From Zavarzinia compransoris (GTDB taxonomy: Bacteria; Pseudomonadota; Alphaproteobacteria; Zavarziniales; Zavarziniaceae), in contig NZ_QGLF01000002.1 of assembly GCF_003173055.1 (NCBI RefSeq), positions 620,322 to 684,321 of the forward strand: a stretch of DNA of 64,000 nt, in the 5' to 3' direction. The notes beneath the pieces were generated by a model, which was not told the DNA's origin, did not search any database, and saw only the letters and a list, made by a program, of their open reading frames with translations. The position numbers and the translations under genes were made by a program. The number at the start of each line of letters is the position of its first letter. Position 1 is the stretch's first letter. Positions 1 through 8,150 of this stretch are shown here, piece by piece.

Positions 1-413
1 AGCACCCGCTCGATCGTGCCGGGGAAGCGGTTGGCAAGGTCGATCAGGCTGGCGATCTCGTTCTGGTTGACCCGGGGCAGGGGGCCGAGCCAGGCGCCGG
101 CGAAAACCTTCAGCCCGCGCGCCTTGGCCAGTTCCGGCACCGCCTGCATGCCTTCGAGGGCGGTATAGGTCCTGACCCCCGCCGCCTTGCCGATCAGGGC
201 GTCCAGCGCCGTCGCGATATCGGCTTCCGAGGGGAAATTGCCGGTCAGCGGGCTCTGGGTGCCGCGGAAGGGGGCGAAGGACACGCTCTCGATCACGCCG
301 TCGTAAGGGTTGGGCAGGGCGACCGGCCGGTTCGGCCACCACCAGGCGGCAAATGTGAGCAGAAGGGCAAGCAGGGCAACGGCGGCAGGCTTCAGGACAG
401 AGCGATGCATCAT
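1..413 (-). CDS. GH17-type beta-glucan enzyme, N-terminal part (runs off left edge)
   Basis: Only the first 137 residues are in the window; the reading frame is open to base 1. It starts at the first of two adjacent ATG codons. Residues about 5-27 form a hydrophobic, Trp-ended segment (membrane anchor or uncleaved signal). The following sequence (VSFAPFRG near residue 45, VRTYTALEG near 80, GLKVFAGAWLG near 101) resembles the first strands of a glycoside hydrolase family 17 barrel, as in bacterial beta-1,3/1,6-glucan enzymes where GH17 often precedes a GT2 glucosyltransferase domain. Whether a GT2 part follows cannot be seen. It is divergent from the acyl-CoA ligase at 578; the 164 bases between them must carry both promoters, but no clear site was recognised. 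No strong ribosome binding site precedes the start. Confidence 0.7.
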   Translation of the reverse strand, partial: MMHRSVLKPAAVALLALLLTFAAWWWPNRPVALPNPYDGVIESVSFAPFRGTQSPLTGNFPSEADIATALDALIGKAAGVRTYTALEGMQAVPELAKARGLKVFAGAWLGPLPRVNQNEIASLIDLANRFPGTIERV

Positions 414-577
414 CGGATCTCGCGGACGGCGGGCAGACATGCTTACACCAAGCCCCGCGCCGGCGAAACGCGGCGGAATCGGATTTCGCGACTTGAGGCG
501 CGCGGGCCACGCCCATAAACTCGCGCGACAACAAGAAAGTGCGACGCGGCGGCAAGCCGCGGCTCGGGGAGAAGACA

Positions 578-2161
578 ATGGCTTACTATCCGGACATCCA
601 GACTCTGGCCGATGTGCCGCGCCTGCACGCCCGCCTGCGGGGCGACAAGGTCGCGCTGATCGAGGGCGACCGCAAGATCACCTATGCCGAGCTGGACCAC
701 GCCGCGACCGCCTGCGCCGCCGCCCTCGAGGCCGAGGGCGTGAAGGCGGGCGGCCGCGTCGGCGTGCTCGACAAGAATGCCGCCGATTATTTCGCCCTGC
801 TGTTCGGCACGGCCAAGATCGGCGCCGTCCTGGTGCCGGTGAACTGGCGCCTGGCCGCGCCCGAGATCACCTTCATCCTGAACGATGCCGAGGCGGAGGT
901 CCTGTTCGTCGGCCCGGATTTCGTCGAGGCGCTGCGCTATTTCGGCACCGAGCTGAAGACGGTGCGGAAAATCGTGGTCATGGGCCCCGCCGCCGGCGAC
1001 TGGCCGGGCTTCGCCGATTTCCTCGCCCCCTTCGACACGGCCGCCGACCCGAGGCGGGAAACGGGGCCGAAGGGCACGGTCCTGCAGATGTATACCTCGG
1101 GCACCACGGGCCATCCGAAGGGCGTGATGCTCACCCATTATAATTTCCTCGGCAATGTTCCCCTGCGCGAGGAATCGGCCGAAGCCTGGGCGACCTGGAG
1201 TGCCGAGGACGTGGGGCAGGTGGCCATGCCGCTGTTCCATATCGGCGGCACCGGCTCGGCCTTCCTCGGCATCTATGCCGGCGCCACCATGGTGATCACG
1301 CGGGACTTCGATCCCGGCCTCGTCCTCAGGCAGATCGAGGAATACCGGATCGCCAAGGTCTTCTATGTCCCCGCCGTGCTGCTGTTCCTCCTGCAGCATC
1401 CGGCGGCGGCGACCACCGATTTCTCGTCGCTGCAATATATCCTCTACGGTGCCTCGCCCATCCCGCTCGACCTGCTGCGGAAGGCGCTGGCGGTGTTCAA
1501 ATGCGGCTTCGTGCAGCTTTACGGCATGACCGAAAATTGCGGTCTCTGCACCTATCTGCCGGCCGAGGACCACGACCCCGCGGGCAACGAGCGCATGCGC
1601 AGCGCCGGCAAGCCCCAGGTCGGGGTCGAGGTCAAGGTGATCGACGCCGACGGCAACGCCCTGCCGCCGCGCCAGGTGGGCGAGATCTGCGCCCGCTCGC
1701 GCGCGACCATGGCCGGCTACTGGAAGCGCGACGATGCGACCGCCAAGACGATCGACGCCGACGGCTGGCTGCACACCGGCGACGCCGGCTATCTGGACGA
1801 GGACGGTTACGTCTATATCTACGACCGGGTGAAGGACATGATCGTCTCGGGCGGCGAGAATATCTACCCGGCCGAGATCGAAAGCGCGCTGTTCGGCCAT
1901 CCGGATGTCGCCGACGTCGCCGTCATCGGCGTGCCCGACGACAAATGGGGCGAGGCGGTGAAGGCGGTGGTGGTGCCGAAGCCCGACAGCCGCCCCGACG
2001 CCGACGAGATCATCGCCTTCGCCCGCACCCGGATCGCCGGCTACAAGGTGCCGCGCTCGGTCGATTTCGTCGAATACCTGCCGCGCAACGCCTCGGGCAA
2101 GCTCTTGAAGCGGGAATTGCGCGAACCCTATTGGGTGGGCCGCGAACGCCGCGTCAATTAG
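578..2161 (+). CDS. AMP-dependent fatty-acyl-CoA ligase (paralogue 1)
   Basis: A 527-residue adenylate-forming enzyme, expected to activate a carboxylic acid (probably a fatty acid) with ATP and load it onto coenzyme A. The P-loop YTSGTTGHPKG lies at residues 172-182, followed by YGMTE, a GWLHTGDAGYLDEDGY adenylation motif, a VKDMIVSGGENIYP hinge and the C-terminal PRNASGKLLKRELR lysine motif. Length is normal for medium/long-chain ligases. The start is placed at 578 because GGGGAGA sits about 8 bases upstream and the product then begins MAYYPDIQ; an upstream in-frame start would add 13 Arg/Gly-rich residues. It is clearly paralogous to the gene at 3877 (shared GASPIPLDLLR and C-terminal PYWxGRxRxVN). 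The exact substrate is unknown. Confidence 0.9.
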   Translation: MAYYPDIQTLADVPRLHARLRGDKVALIEGDRKITYAELDHAATACAAALEAEGVKAGGRVGVLDKNAADYFALLFGTAKIGAVLVPVNWRLAAPEITFILNDAEAEVLFVGPDFVEALRYFGTELKTVRKIVVMGPAAGDWPGFADFLAPFDTAADPRRETGPKGTVLQMYTSGTTGHPKGVMLTHYNFLGNVPLREESAEAWATWSAEDVGQVAMPLFHIGGTGSAFLGIYAGATMVITRDFDPGLVLRQIEEYRIAKVFYVPAVLLFLLQHPAAATTDFSSLQYILYGASPIPLDLLRKALAVFKCGFVQLYGMTENCGLCTYLPAEDHDPAGNERMRSAGKPQVGVEVKVIDADGNALPPRQVGEICARSRATMAGYWKRDDATAKTIDADGWLHTGDAGYLDEDGYVYIYDRVKDMIVSGGENIYPAEIESALFGHPDVADVAVIGVPDDKWGEAVKAVVVPKPDSRPDADEIIAFARTRIAGYKVPRSVDFVEYLPRNASGKLLKRELREPYWVGRERRVN

Positions 2162-2213
2162 GCCATGTTGACACAGTGTTGGGGCGAATGCGGCATTGGA
2201 GCCGGGGGATGCC

Positions 2214-2627
2214 GTGGCAACGCTCAGGATTTACGATCTGAGAGAGCGAGTACTGGCGCTTGATCTCAGGGATTTGCTGCATCTGTTTGCGCCTCGGTCT
2301 TTGGACGCAACTTGGACTGTCACGACAGTCAAGTCGTCCGAGCCTGGGCGCGAATGGTTTGAAGCTACAGGCGAAGGTGGCGAACAGCTTGAAATATTGG
2401 CGCAAAGAAACGCCGCAATTTCGGGCGCCGATTTAACCGCCTTGGCCGAAAATACGCGGCAGGTGATTTGGGGGGAGTTCGTCGGCTCGGCACCTACGCA
2501 ATCAAACAAGGCGTGGGTGATCATCCGGGCAATCGACAGCACGTTCTATGAGATCGACACGGACGACGAAACCGTGCTGAGCAAAATAAGATGGACTTAC
2601 AAGGACGTCCGCTCTGGGGTGGTTTAG
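2214..2627 (+). CDS. Hypothetical protein in AT-richer insert
   Basis: A 137-residue acidic protein beginning MATLRIYDLRERVLALDL if the GTG at 2214 is used; CGGGGGA just upstream is a plausible ribosome binding site. An in-frame TTG at 2196 would add six residues. There is no signal peptide, membrane segment or recognised motif; the sequence has alternating hydrophobic stretches (WTVTTVKSS, KAWVIIRAID, TFYEIDTDD) suggesting a small alpha/beta fold. Base composition and codon use are visibly less GC-biased than in the flanking ligases, so acquisition by transfer is likely. It converges on the lipoprotein gene at 2648. Function not recognised. Confidence 0.6.
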   Translation: MATLRIYDLRERVLALDLRDLLHLFAPRSLDATWTVTTVKSSEPGREWFEATGEGGEQLEILAQRNAAISGADLTALAENTRQVIWGEFVGSAPTQSNKAWVIIRAIDSTFYEIDTDDETVLSKIRWTYKDVRSGVV

Positions 2628-2647
2628 ATCGTCCCGGCGACGGCCTC

Positions 2648-3130
2648 TCACTCCCCACATTCGTCCATCTTAAACACCCCCTGGTCACTTGGTACAAACT
2701 CAACAACCCAATGCCTGGAAAGGGGTCCCACCACCCTTTGAACAAACTCTGCCGTCTGTTCCCTTTCCGCGTCACCAGAAAAACCAATCGCAATTTGGTA
2801 TTTCAACAGCCCTAAATTGGTCGCGCTCAGGCTGATCCCATTCCCCTGCATCCCGACATTGATAATTCCGCCATTGATGAAATTATACTTTCCGTCAGGA
2901 TTTATGATCTTTAATTCCTTGTCGGTTCTCGCGCTTCCATCGACGAATTCCATTCCTTCCGAAGCGGCGATCTCTCTCATCACATGTTTAAAAGTGGAAA
3001 CACCGTCATCATTGACCACGCACATATGCACCATCGCATACGGCCGCTTTCCTTCCCCGCATCCTGCCCCCATCAAAGAGACGCAGATCAGCATTAGTCT
3101 CAACGGGTGCTTCAATACATCGATGCGCAT
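2648..3130 (-). CDS. Putative lipoprotein, function unknown
   Basis: A 160-residue protein with an N-terminal signal (hydrophobic residues 9-22) ending in the lipobox LMGAGC, so Cys24 is the probable lipidated residue and the protein is predicted to be attached to a membrane on the periplasmic side. GGAGGGGGAT directly before the ATG supports the start. The mature part contains NPDGKYNFINGG and SLSATNLGLLKYQIAIGF, with Cys157 near the C terminus, but no family was recognised. Codon use is AT-richer than the neighbouring metabolic genes. It sits tail to tail with the hypothetical gene at 2214 and downstream of the ParD-like gene on the same strand, separated by about 190 bases in which no convincing gene was found. 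Confidence 0.7.
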   Translation of the reverse strand: MRIDVLKHPLRLMLICVSLMGAGCGEGKRPYAMVHMCVVNDDGVSTFKHVMREIAASEGMEFVDGSARTDKELKIINPDGKYNFINGGIINVGMQGNGISLSATNLGLLKYQIAIGFSGDAEREQTAEFVQRVVGPLSRHWVVEFVPSDQGVFKMDECGE

Positions 3131-3320
3131 ATCCCCCTCCCCCGGAGACCGTTTGCCGCCCTCGGTGCCCCTGGGGCAGACATTCCAGGTCCTTTCAGCC
3201 TTTCAAGCGCACCATCAGCAGTACATAGAGTGTCGGGACTTACGAAATATCTATACGGCGGACGGTCGAGGCCGAAAAGTTCAGGCTCAATCCAACCCAT
3301 CCAATGCCGGGACCAAACGC

Positions 3321-3581
3321 CTAGCCTTTGCGTCCCGCCAGACGGGCGCGGGCTTCTTCTTTCAGGGCGTCGAAATCAATCTCGCCAGCGTCGCCGCTAT
3401 CGAGACCCTCTCTCCAGGCCGCCCGCAAAAGCGCCAGCTTTTCCGCCTCCTGCCGCTCCGTCTTTTCCATGAGGCGCAGCGCTTCGCGTACCACTTCACT
3501 GGATGAGCTGTAGCGACCGGCGGCGACCTTGGATTTGACGAATTTTACCAGTTCGTCCGTCAGGGAAACGTTCAGGTTCAC
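3321..3581 (-). CDS. ParD-like antitoxin without visible toxin partner
   Basis: An 86-residue protein starting at a GTG preceded by GCGGAGGC; upstream in-frame codons would add 15 residues lacking family similarity. The N-terminal half (NLNVSLTDELVKFVKSKVAAGRYSSSSEVVREALRLM) is a typical ParD ribbon-helix-helix DNA-binding domain that dimerises and represses its own promoter; the C-terminal half is helical, ending FDALKEEARARLAGRKG, like the toxin-wrapping part of ParD. In ordinary parDE loci the ParE toxin follows at once or overlaps. Here the next 190 bases on this strand hold no ParE-like frame, so it appears to be an orphan or remnant. It lies in the AT-richer insert between the two acyl-CoA ligases. 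Confidence 0.8.
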   Translation of the reverse strand: MNLNVSLTDELVKFVKSKVAAGRYSSSSEVVREALRLMEKTERQEAEKLALLRAAWREGLDSGDAGEIDFDALKEEARARLAGRKG

Positions 3582-3876
3582 GATAGCCTCCGCCTGCTCG
3601 CCATGGCCGATGGCATAAAATAGCAAAATTTGTCATTCATGTCCTTCGGCGGTCGAGGTCCCCTCGACGTGCCGGACGAACGGATCTGCCAGGCCGCCAC
3701 GCCAGGTGCGAGGATTCCGAGAATCTATCCCTCCCTGGAAACACTCTGTTCTTCGGGGTCCCGGGGCGTCGTCCAGCCTTGCGGGGCTCGGCCGCCGACT
3801 TCATATAGGTCGGACCGTATCACGGCCGGGCCACAACCGGCGGGCGGCGAGGGGAAACCAGGAACAGGACGGGACG

Positions 3877-5481
3877 ATGGACGGGGGGATCTTTTCCGGC
3901 TCCACCGCGGTGATGGACGGCATCATCCGCACGGTTGGCGATATTCCGCGCTACCACGCGCAGCACCGGCCGGCGGTCGCCGCCCTGGTCTTCGAGGGGC
4001 GCCGCTCCACCTATGCCCGCTGGAACGAGCGCTGTTCCCAGGTGGCGAATGCCCTGATCCGCGACGGCGCCGGCCCCGGCGCCCGCGTCGTCTTCCTCGC
4101 CAAGAATTCCGACTATTACTACGAGGCCTACGTCGGCGCGACCAAGGCCAATGCGGTCCTGGTCGCCGTCAACTGGCGCCTGGCCGGGCCCGAGGTCGTC
4201 TATATCGTCAACGACAGCGAGGCGGAGGTGCTGTTCGTCGGCAGCGATTTCGCGGGCCTGATCGAACAGATACTGCCCGAGATGCCGCGCATCCGCCGCA
4301 TCGTCGTGCTCGACGAGGGCCGGGGCGACTGGATCGGTTACGAGGACTGGCTTGCCGGCGTGCCCGCCACCGATCCGAACCTGCCGACCGCGGCCGACGA
4401 CGTGGCAATCCAGCTCTATACCTCGGGCACCACCGGGCACCCGAAGGGCGTGATGCTGACCAACGCCAATGTCCTCGAAGCCATGAAGGCGGCGGAACAG
4501 GGGCATTACGGTGCCTGGACGCCGGGCGTCGACCAATTGCTCATGTGCATGCCGAATTTCCATGTCGCCGGCTCGAACTGGGGCATGTTCGGCCTTTCCG
4601 TCGGCACCACGATCCATGTGGTGCGCGAGGTCGATCCCGTCCGCATCCTGGATACCATCCAGCGCGAAAGGATCGACCGCGCGCTGTTCGTGCCGGCGGT
4701 CGTGATGCTTCTCGTCCAGCACCCGAAGGCCAAGGACACCGACTTCGGCAGCCTGAAGACGATCCTCTACGGCGCCTCGCCCATCCCCCTCGACCTGCTG
4801 CGGGCGGGCATGCAGACCTTCGCCTGCGACTTCGTCCAGGGCTATGGCCTGACCGAAACCTGCGGCGCCGCCATCTGCCTGGCGCCTGCCGACCATGATC
4901 CCGAGGGCAGCCCGCGCATGCGCAGCTGCGGCCGGCCGCTGCCCGGCGTCGAGGTCCGCATCGTCGATCCGGCCGGCCGCGACCTGCCGCCGGGCGAGGT
5001 GGGCGAGATCGTCATCCGCTCGGGCCTCAACATGATCGGCTATTGGGGCCGGCCGGCGGACACGGAAAAGACGATCCGCGACGGCTGGCTGCATACCGGC
5101 GACGCCGGCTACCGGGATGCGGACGGCTATGTCTATATCCACGACCGGGTGAAGGACATGATCGTCTCGGGCGCCGAGAACATCTATCCGGCCGAAGTGG
5201 AAAGCGCGCTCTTCGGCCATCCGGCCATCGCCGATGTCGCCGTGATCGGCGTTCCCGACGAGAAATGGGGCGAGGCGGTGAAGGCGGTGGTCGTGCTGAA
5301 GCCCGGCGCCGCGGCCGACGCGGCCGAGATCGTCGCCTTCGCCCGCACCCGCATCGCCGCCTACAAGGCGCCGAAGACGGTCGATTTCGTCGATGTCCTG
5401 CCGCGCAATCCCTCGGGCAAGCTGCTGAAGCGCGAATTGCGCAAGCCCTATTGGGAAGGGCGCGACCGCCAGGTGAACTGA
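3877..5481 (+). CDS. AMP-dependent fatty-acyl-CoA ligase (paralogue 2)
   Basis: A 534-residue adenylate-forming ligase paralogous to the gene at 578. The P-loop YTSGTTGHPKG is at residues 181-191, followed by GASPIPLDLLR, YGLTETCG, DGWLHTGDAGYRDADGY, VKDMIVSGAENIYP and PRNPSGKLLKRELR. The start at 3877 gives MDGGIFSGST and matches the family length; upstream in-frame residues are Arg-rich and unlike the family. It probably activates fatty or other hydrophobic acids with ATP and CoA for degradation or lipid synthesis. The gene stands alone, with about 295 bases separating it from the divergent ParD-like gene. Substrate difference from paralogue 1 cannot be read from sequence. Confidence 0.9.
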   Translation: MDGGIFSGSTAVMDGIIRTVGDIPRYHAQHRPAVAALVFEGRRSTYARWNERCSQVANALIRDGAGPGARVVFLAKNSDYYYEAYVGATKANAVLVAVNWRLAGPEVVYIVNDSEAEVLFVGSDFAGLIEQILPEMPRIRRIVVLDEGRGDWIGYEDWLAGVPATDPNLPTAADDVAIQLYTSGTTGHPKGVMLTNANVLEAMKAAEQGHYGAWTPGVDQLLMCMPNFHVAGSNWGMFGLSVGTTIHVVREVDPVRILDTIQRERIDRALFVPAVVMLLVQHPKAKDTDFGSLKTILYGASPIPLDLLRAGMQTFACDFVQGYGLTETCGAAICLAPADHDPEGSPRMRSCGRPLPGVEVRIVDPAGRDLPPGEVGEIVIRSGLNMIGYWGRPADTEKTIRDGWLHTGDAGYRDADGYVYIHDRVKDMIVSGAENIYPAEVESALFGHPAIADVAVIGVPDEKWGEAVKAVVVLKPGAAADAAEIVAFARTRIAAYKAPKTVDFVDVLPRNPSGKLLKRELRKPYWEGRDRQVN

Positions 5482-5488
5482 CGCCCGT

Positions 5489-5818
5489 TCAGCCGAGGAC
5501 GGTGGTGATCACCAGTTCGAGGCCGTCGCCGGCCAGGCGGAGCTGCTTCTGGGAGGCCGCGGGCAGCGGCACCCGGCGGCTGAGGCAATAGAACAGCAGC
5601 GCCGCCGCCAGCACTTCGCTGTCCAGCGTCACGGCTTGCGGCCGGTCGTCGTGCCGGGTCTCGATCGACAGCAGGCCGCGGATGTCCGGCGGCTCGCTGA
5701 AGGTGATGCGGGCGATCCGGCCCTGCGGCAGCGGAAAGCGCCGGCGCAGGTGGAAGTCGACCAGGGCGGCGGCGACCTCGGCGCCGGTGAAGGCGATGGT
5801 GCGTGTCTCTATCGGCAT
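5489..5818 (-). CDS. Conserved-looking hypothetical protein
   Basis: A 109-residue soluble protein, MPIETRTIAFTGAEVAAALVDFHLRRR, without signal peptide or membrane segment. Two short blocks, FHLRRRFPLPQGRIARITF and FYCLSRRVPLPAASQKQL, look like an internal repeat (F-x-L-x-RRxPLP), suggesting a duplicated small domain. It ends 8 bases from the stop of the convergent acyl-CoA ligase and is divergent from the TetR gene at 5963, so that regulator might control it. No ribosome binding site of note. Function not recognised; codon use fits a real gene. Confidence 0.6.
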   Translation of the reverse strand: MPIETRTIAFTGAEVAAALVDFHLRRRFPLPQGRIARITFSEPPDIRGLLSIETRHDDRPQAVTLDSEVLAAALLFYCLSRRVPLPAASQKQLRLAGDGLELVITTVLG

Positions 5819-5922
5819 GATGGTGACGGCTTGGGCCCGTTGCCCTTGTCCTGCCGTCTCCTATCAGGGAAGCGCCTTCCTGTCGTCGGGCTTTTTCGTG
5901 TGCCGGCCGGCATTGACCCGGC

Positions 5923-5941
5923 TGTCATTGACAATGTGTCA
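5923..5941. promoter_or_regulatory. Palindromic candidate operator of the TetR gene
   Basis: Three pentamer half-sites alternate in 19 bases: TGTCA (5923), TGACA (5929) and TGTCA (5937), giving two overlapping palindromes, TGTCA-T-TGACA and TGACA-ATG-TGTCA. TTGACA at 5928-5933 also reads as a -35 box. The site is about 20 bases before the TetR start codon and faces the divergent gene at 5818, the usual place for TetR autorepression. Binding by this regulator is inference. Confidence 0.5.
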
Positions 5942-5962
5942 GCACTGCCCCCAAATGCCGCT

Positions 5963-6583
5963 ATGGTTGATATTGCCGACGATCGGGCAGCGGGCGCGCG
6001 AGGCGCGCGCCGCCGCCAGGAAAGCCGCCGCCGCCTGCTGGCCGCCGCCCGCAAGCTCTTTGTCGAGCGCGGCTATCATGCCACCCGCCCGCAGGACATC
6101 GCCCGCGAGGCGGAAGTGGGCAACGGCACCTTCTATCTTCACTTCGCCGACAAGCGGGACATTTTCCTCGCCTTCGCCGAGGAAGCCTGCGCCGAGATCG
6201 AAGCCTCGATCATCGGGCCGCTGACCGGGCCCGACCCCTGGGACATCCGCATCCTGAACACGCTGAAGGCGGCACTGGCCTTCGAGGAGGCGGACCGCCG
6301 CGTGATCGCCGCCGCCCTGATGGATATTTCGATCATCGATCCCGGCGCCGCCGAGCCGGAAACCCGCCCGCGCGACCGGCTGGCCAAGCTGACCGCCGCC
6401 TCGCTGCAGGAAGGCATCGACAAGGGCGACATCCGCCCCGACATCAATACCGAACTGATCGCCCATTCCCTGCTCGGCATGGTCGAGCAGGCGGCCTATC
6501 ACGCCGAGCGCAACAAGCTGGCGGGCGAGGACGTGCTCGCCACCCTGGTCGGCTTCGTCACCGCCGGCCTCGCCCGGCGATAG
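5963..6583 (+). CDS. TetR family transcriptional regulator
   Basis: A 206-residue regulator. Residues about 15-65 are the TetR helix-turn-helix domain (RRRLLAAARKLFVERGYHATRPQDIAREAEVGNGTFYLHFADKRD in outline), and the remaining helical part would bind an unknown ligand and dimerise. The start at 5963 (MVDIADDRAAG) sits just before an Arg-rich N-terminal tail; the frame is open further upstream, but that part is read through the divergent gene. The palindromic cluster at 5923-5941 is the natural operator candidate. The 3' end overlaps the convergent DMT exporter by 26 bases. Likely targets are itself, the gene at 5489-5818, or the nearby acyl-CoA ligase; none is proven. Confidence 0.85.
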   Translation: MVDIADDRAAGARGARRRQESRRRLLAAARKLFVERGYHATRPQDIAREAEVGNGTFYLHFADKRDIFLAFAEEACAEIEASIIGPLTGPDPWDIRILNTLKAALAFEEADRRVIAAALMDISIIDPGAAEPETRPRDRLAKLTAASLQEGIDKGDIRPDINTELIAHSLLGMVEQAAYHAERNKLAGEDVLATLVGFVTAGLARR

Positions 6584-7505
6584 CGCCGCTCGCCAGCATC
6601 ACCCCGGCGGTGCCGAGGGCGACGCCCGCCGCCTCGATCGCGGTCGGCCATTCGCCCAGCACCGGAATGGCCAGCACACTCGCCCCCGCCGGTACCAGGG
6701 CGGTCAGGGCGGCGGTGGTCGAGGCGCCGATCAGGCGGATCGCCACGGTGAAGGCCAGCAGCGACACGATCGACGTGACGATGCCCTGATAGACGACCTG
6801 GGTCGCGATCTGGCCGGCGCTCATGGCGGCGATGCCGGGCGACAGGAACAGGCCGTAGACCGGCAGGTAGAAGACCGCCGACAGCACGGCGACGATCGCC
6901 GTCGCATGCAGCGGCTCCAGGCCGAAATGCCGGGCCATGATCGTATAGCCGGCCCAGAGCAGGGCGCCGGCGACGAACATGCCGTCGCCGACCAGCACCC
7001 TGTCGCCCAGCGCCTCGCTGCCGCCGAGCGCTGCTTCCGCCATCAGGACGACCGCGGCGGCCAGGATCAGGCTATAGCCGAGCTTCCGCGCCGTCGAGAA
7101 CCGCTCGCCCAGCAGCAGGCGCGACATCATGGCGGCGGCCAGCGGCACGCCGCAGCAGATCAGCACGCCCGAATGGGTGGCGGGGGCAAAGGCATGGCCG
7201 CCGCCGGCGACCAGCACATAGGGGGCGCCGGCACAGGCCGCCATGCCGAACAGCCCGGCCGGGCCCAGCCGGCGCAAGGGCAGGCCCCGGCGGATCAGCA
7301 CCGGCAGCAGGATCAGCCCGGCGGTCGCGAAGCGCAGCGCGACCAGATCGGTGATGGCGACCGAGCCGCGCAGGTCGAAGCGGGTCAGCACGATCCAGCC
7401 GGCCCAGATCGCCACCCCCAGCAGGCCGAAGCCGTAGCCGCGCCAGCGTCCGGCGGCGGGGCCCAAGGTCGCGGGGCCCAAGGTCGGGTCGGCGGCGGCG
7501 GACAT
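6558..7505 (-). CDS. EamA/DMT family transporter
   Basis: A 315-residue inner membrane protein with about ten hydrophobic segments, consistent with two EamA repeats (first about residues 25-150, second about 165-310). Such proteins export or import small metabolites; the substrate is unknown. The start at 7505 follows AAGGAGCCCGATC, a good ribosome binding site. The N-terminal tail contains a duplicated ATLGP pentapeptide encoded by a perfect 15-bp tandem duplication at 7456-7485, probably a recent slippage event. The gene converges on and overlaps the TetR gene by 26 bases. Confidence 0.85.
   Translation of the reverse strand: MSAAADPTLGPATLGPAAGRWRGYGFGLLGVAIWAGWIVLTRFDLRGSVAITDLVALRFATAGLILLPVLIRRGLPLRRLGPAGLFGMAACAGAPYVLVAGGGHAFAPATHSGVLICCGVPLAAAMMSRLLLGERFSTARKLGYSLILAAAVVLMAEAALGGSEALGDRVLVGDGMFVAGALLWAGYTIMARHFGLEPLHATAIVAVLSAVFYLPVYGLFLSPGIAAMSAGQIATQVVYQGIVTSIVSLLAFTVAIRLIGASTTAALTALVPAGASVLAIPVLGEWPTAIEAAGVALGTAGVMLASGAIAGRGRR
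7456..7485. repeat. Perfect 15-bp tandem duplication in DMT gene
   Basis: GCGGGGCCCAAGGTC occurs twice head to tail (7456-7470 and 7471-7485) inside the N-terminal coding part of the DMT transporter, duplicating five residues without breaking the frame. Confidence 0.9.
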
Positions 7506-7650
7506 GATCGGGCTCCTTGGTTCGGGCGGCGATCTTTGCCCATGCGGAAAGGCCGGCCAATATCGCAGAATGACGGTGTGCCATGACGCCCCCTCATGAC
7601 GGGGTTGAAGCCGGCGGCCGCAGGCGCAACCATGCCGGGGGCGCAACGAG

Positions 7651-7680
7651 CCCGGAGAATCGGGGCCCGGAGAATCGGGG
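7651..7680. repeat. Perfect 15-bp tandem duplication before DUF3592 gene
   Basis: CCCGGAGAATCGGGG is present twice in tandem (7651-7665, 7666-7680). Each copy can form a short CCCG/CGGG hairpin. It lies 15 bases before the start codon of the DUF3592 gene, next to its GGGAGGGAGGGG ribosome binding region, so it could influence translation; that is inference. Confidence 0.9.
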
Positions 7681-7694
7681 AGGGAGGGGCAGCG

Positions 7695-8150
7695 ATGGCG
7701 ATCTGGATCGGGGCCCTTGTCCTGGCGCTGCTGGCCCTCGGGCTGGCGGGCCTCGTGCTGCGGGCGCAATGGCTCTACCGCCGCCGGCGCGCCTGGCCGA
7801 CCACCACCGGCAAGGTCGCCCTGACCGGCCTCGACAGCGAACGGCGGATCCACCGCCATGCCGCGCGGCTGGTCCATCTGCCGACCGTCGCCTATCGCTA
7901 TCAGGCGGGCGGGCGGAACCATATCGGCAGCCGCCTCGCCACCCGCGAGATCGTCTTCGAACAGGAAGCGGCGGCGACCGCCTTCCTCGCCCGCTTCCCC
8001 GCGGGCGCGCCGGTCACGGTCCATTACGATCCCGCCAGCCCCAATCAGGCCGTGCTCGAGGTCCGCCCGCCCGCGGTCGCCGTGCCGCTGGCCGTGGCCG
8101 GGCTGGCCGCCGTCGGCGCCGTGCTGCTCGTCTCCCTGGGGGGCGCATGA
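7695..8150 (+). CDS. DUF3592-type membrane protein
   Basis: A 151-residue protein with an N-terminal membrane helix (residues 3-24), a middle domain and a C-terminal membrane helix (about 130-148). The middle part shows the DUF3592 pattern: WPTTTGKV, then HLPTVAYRYQAGG, GSRLA, and FPAGAPVTVHYDPASPNQAVLE. The biochemical role of this family is unknown. A strong GGGAGGGAGGGG lies before the ATG. The stop overlaps the start of the DNA glycosylase gene (ATGA), so the two are translationally coupled. Confidence 0.75.
   Translation: MAIWIGALVLALLALGLAGLVLRAQWLYRRRRAWPTTTGKVALTGLDSERRIHRHAARLVHLPTVAYRYQAGGRNHIGSRLATREIVFEQEAAATAFLARFPAGAPVTVHYDPASPNQAVLEVRPPAVAVPLAVAGLAAVGAVLLVSLGGA

Noticed and set aside
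443-1900. A 485-codon minus-strand frame opposite the first acyl-CoA ligase
   Set aside because: Antisense shadow; the plus-strand product has all adenylate-forming enzyme motifs.
3112-3300. A 62-codon minus-strand frame downstream of the ParD-like gene, considered as a ParE toxin or remnant
   Set aside because: It lacks the ParE pattern of an N-terminal helix pair and C-terminal Arg-rich strand, starts 20 bases after the ParD stop and has no ribosome binding site.
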